From NCBI RefSeq assembly GCF_050175855.1, contig NZ_JBFXIO010000363.1, forward strand, positions 1 to 5,205: a DNA stretch of 5,205 bases, in the 5' to 3' direction. Shown here piece after piece: positions 3,239 through 5,205 of this stretch. Both the position numbers and the translations under genes were made by a program. Numbering within the stretch: the first letter of the stretch is position 1; every line of letters begins with the position of its first letter. The notes beneath the pieces are model-generated. The model saw only the letters and a program-made list of their open reading frames with translations. It did not search any database and was not told where the DNA came from. The DNA is from Piscinibacter sp050175855. GTDB taxonomy: Bacteria; Pseudomonadota; Gammaproteobacteria; Burkholderiales; Burkholderiaceae_C.

Positions 3239-5205
3239 ATGCGCCGATTCGCCCTGCTCGCCAGCCTGCTGCTGGCCGCCTGCGCCGCTCCGCCGTCCGC
3301 CCCGAACCCGGGCGACGCTGCGCCCGCCGCGGCCACCCCGGCCACGGTGGCGCCCAACCCCAACCTGCGCGTGCAGGGCATCCCGCCGGTCCCGGTGTCG
3401 CTGGTCGAGCAGGTGGCGCGCTACACCGACTTCCGCGGCCACGACCTGGTCGAGTGGCATCCGGCGCGCCGCGAGCTGCTGGTCAGCCACCGGCGCGCGG
3501 GCGGCAGCACGCTGCAGCTGTTCCGCGTGGCTGCGCCCCTGGCCGAGCCCGAACCGCTGACCGACTTCGGCGAACCGGTTCGCCGTGCGACCTGGGAACC
3601 GCGGCGCGGCGACTACCTCGTCTTCGCGCGCAGCAACGGCGGCGACGAAGCCGACCAGCTCTATCGCCTCGATCTGGACAGCCGCCAGGTCACCCTGCTC
3701 ACCGACCCGACGCGGCGCCACGCCATCGAGGCCTGGCTGAACCGATCGAGCCAGCTGCTGGTGAGCTCGGTGCCACTGGACCGCACCGCGCAAGGCGGCA
3801 CGCGTGACGAGGTGAGCCAGACACTCACGCTGGTCGACCCGGCCGAGCCGACACGCCAGCGCCGCGTGGCCGAACTGCCGGGGACCGGCTGGGCGGTCGG
3901 CGGCGTCTCGCGCGACGACCGGCAGGTGGCGCTCACGCGCTACCTCTCCGCCACGGAGTCGCAAGTGTGGTTGCTCGACCTGGCCAGCGGGCGCCGCACG
4001 CAGATCCTGCCCGCAGCCCGCAAGGGGGAGAAGGGCAGCTACTTCGCCGGCCCGTTCCAGGCCGATGGCCGCGGGCTGTGGGTGCTGAGCGACCGCGGCG
4101 GCGAGTTCCGCCGGCTGTGGCGCTACGACCTGAAGCGGCGCACGCTGCGAGCCGTCACCGCCCACATCGCGTGGGACGTCGATCGGATCGCCGCCACGCG
4201 CGACGGCCGTCTCGTGGCCGCGCAGGTCAACGTCGACGGCCGCGGCGAACTGCGCCTGTTCGACGCCCGCACGCTGAAGGAGCTTCGCGGCCCGTGCTTG
4301 CCGGCCGGCAGCGTGCGCGCGCTGGGCATCCACCCGGGCAGCGGCGAGATCGCCGTGGCGATCGACGGCGCCCAGGGCCCGAGCACGGTGCTCACGCTCT
4401 CGCCCGCGGGCGGCGATGCGCAGGCCTGGACGCGTGCGCAGGCTGCCCCCGGCGTCGACGTGACGCGGTTCACCGGGCAGCAGCTCGTGCGCTGGAAGAG
4501 CTTCGACGGTCGCAGCATCTCCGGGCTGCTGAGCCTGCCGCCCGATCGCTTCAGCGGGCCCCGGCCGGTGCTGATCGACATCCACGGCGGGCCTGAGGCA
4601 CAGGCCCGCGTCGGGTTCCTCGGGCGAGACAACCATTTCATCGACGACCTGGGCATCGCGATCATCCGGCCCAACGTGCGCGGATCGTCGGGCCACGGCC
4701 GCACCTTCCTCAGCCTGGACAACGGCATGAAGCGCGAGGATGCCGTGAAGGACATCGGCGCGCTGCTCGACTGGATCGCCACGCAGCCCCGGCTCGACGC
4801 TTCACGCGTGGTGGTGCGCGGCGGCAGCTACGGCGGCTACATGAGCCTGGCGGTGGCCGCCACCTACCCGGAACGCATCGCCGGCGCGATCGACATCGTC
4901 GGCATCTCGAACTTCGTGACCTTCCTGCGCAGCACCGAGAGCTACCGGCGTGACCTGCGTCGCGTCGAATACGGCGACGAGCGCGACCCGGCGATGCGCG
5001 AGTTCCTCGAACGCATCTCGCCGACCACCAACGCAGCGCAGATCGTCAAGCCGCTGTTCGTGGTGCAGGGGCGCAACGACCCCCGCGTGCCCTACACCGA
5101 GGCCGAGCAGATCGTCGAGAAGGTGCGCGAGCGCGGCACGCCGGTGTGGTATCTGCGTGCCGAGAACGAGGGCCACGGCTTCCGGCGCAAGGAGAACGCC
5201 GACAG
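3239..5205 (+). CDS. S9-family (prolyl oligopeptidase-type) serine peptidase, lipoprotein, 3' end missing
   Basis: 655 complete codons are present. Residues 1-15 are a lipoprotein signal with lipobox LAAC (Cys15); the residue after Cys is Ala, not Asp, which favours the outer membrane. A Pro/Ala linker follows to about 40. Residues of about 60-400 are repetitive beta-strand sequence with motifs such as YRLDL, VWLLDL and LWRYDL, as in the S9 beta-propeller that gates access to the active site. The alpha/beta-hydrolase domain begins at about 430: HGGP at 449-452 (oxyanion region), NVRGSSGHG at 479-487, nucleophile Ser530 in GGSYGGYM, Asp614 in QGRNDPRVP, and His646 in EGHGF. The Ser-Asp-His spacing (84 and 32 residues) and the SNFVTFL segment fit acylaminoacyl/oligopeptidase-like members. 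It would hydrolyse short peptides in the periplasm or at the outer membrane. About 15-40 residues are probably missing. The start is fixed by the lipoprotein signal; the upstream Shine-Dalgarno is poor. Confidence 0.93.
   Translation, partial: MRRFALLASLLLAACAAPPSAPNPGDAAPAAATPATVAPNPNLRVQGIPPVPVSLVEQVARYTDFRGHDLVEWHPARRELLVSHRRAGGSTLQLFRVAAPLAEPEPLTDFGEPVRRATWEPRRGDYLVFARSNGGDEADQLYRLDLDSRQVTLLTDPTRRHAIEAWLNRSSQLLVSSVPLDRTAQGGTRDEVSQTLTLVDPAEPTRQRRVAELPGTGWAVGGVSRDDRQVALTRYLSATESQVWLLDLASGRRTQILPAARKGEKGSYFAGPFQADGRGLWVLSDRGGEFRRLWRYDLKRRTLRAVTAHIAWDVDRIAATRDGRLVAAQVNVDGRGELRLFDARTLKELRGPCLPAGSVRALGIHPGSGEIAVAIDGAQGPSTVLTLSPAGGDAQAWTRAQAAPGVDVTRFTGQQLVRWKSFDGRSISGLLSLPPDRFSGPRPVLIDIHGGPEAQARVGFLGRDNHFIDDLGIAIIRPNVRGSSGHGRTFLSLDNGMKREDAVKDIGALLDWIATQPRLDASRVVVRGGSYGGYMSLAVAATYPERIAGAIDIVGISNFVTFLRSTESYRRDLRRVEYGDERDPAMREFLERISPTTNAAQIVKPLFVVQGRNDPRVPYTEAEQIVEKVRERGTPVWYLRAENEGHGFRRKENAD

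Noticed and set aside
2193..3560. A 455-codon plus-strand open frame overlapping the SDR, the small gene and the peptidase start
   Set aside because: It is in a different frame from the SDR and S9 peptidase motifs, and its translation is Arg/Ala/Gly/Pro-rich without a domain.
2798..4696. A very long minus-strand open frame (over 600 codons) opposite the peptidase gene, in frame with the small secreted protein
   Set aside because: Only the last 90 codons have a Shine-Dalgarno and signal peptide. The rest is low-complexity Arg/Ala/Gln-rich sequence antisense to a clear S9 peptidase, a known effect of GC-rich third positions.

Overview
The window looks like a piece of a GC-rich proteobacterial chromosome. 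Third codon positions are almost all G or C, and the protein sequences (RsgA paralogue, Tim44-like protein, S9 lipopeptidase) look most like Burkholderiales/Betaproteobacteria. That placement is inference from codon bias and sequence style; there is no rRNA or other marker here. The window seems to start at the very end of an assembled contig, because its first nine bases match the end of the standard Illumina adapter exactly where the conserved RsgA sequence breaks off.

Layout: (1) 1-695, minus strand: the N-terminal two thirds of rsgA, a circularly permuted GTPase of 30S ribosome maturation, cut off just after its P-loop. (2) 696-1103: a 408-base divergent intergenic region. It holds a plausible leftward promoter, a perfect 8-bp palindrome just downstream of it, an excellent Shine-Dalgarno and a 13-codon ORF in the same frame as rsgA. 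It also holds a nested inverted repeat and a weak rightward -10 box. (3) 1104-2027, plus: a 307-aa membrane protein with a C-terminal Tim44-like domain. (4) 2032-2793, plus: a 253-aa short-chain dehydrogenase/reductase (SDR), 4 bases downstream of the Tim44-like gene and probably co-transcribed. (5) 2798-3070, minus: a 90-aa secreted protein of unknown function whose mature part is built on a 20-residue tandem repeat; it converges on the SDR gene with only 4 bases between the stop codons. (6) 3071-3238: a 168-base divergent intergenic region. (7) 3239-5205, plus: an S9-family serine peptidase with a lipoprotein signal and its full catalytic triad, running off the right end.

The genes do not form one obvious pathway. 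RsgA acts in the cytoplasm on ribosomes, the Tim44-like protein is in the inner membrane, the SDR is a soluble oxidoreductase, and the last two products are exported. No mobile element, CRISPR array, tRNA or rRNA was seen. The parts least explained by ordinary annotation are the rsgA leader with its mini-ORF and the small repeat protein.
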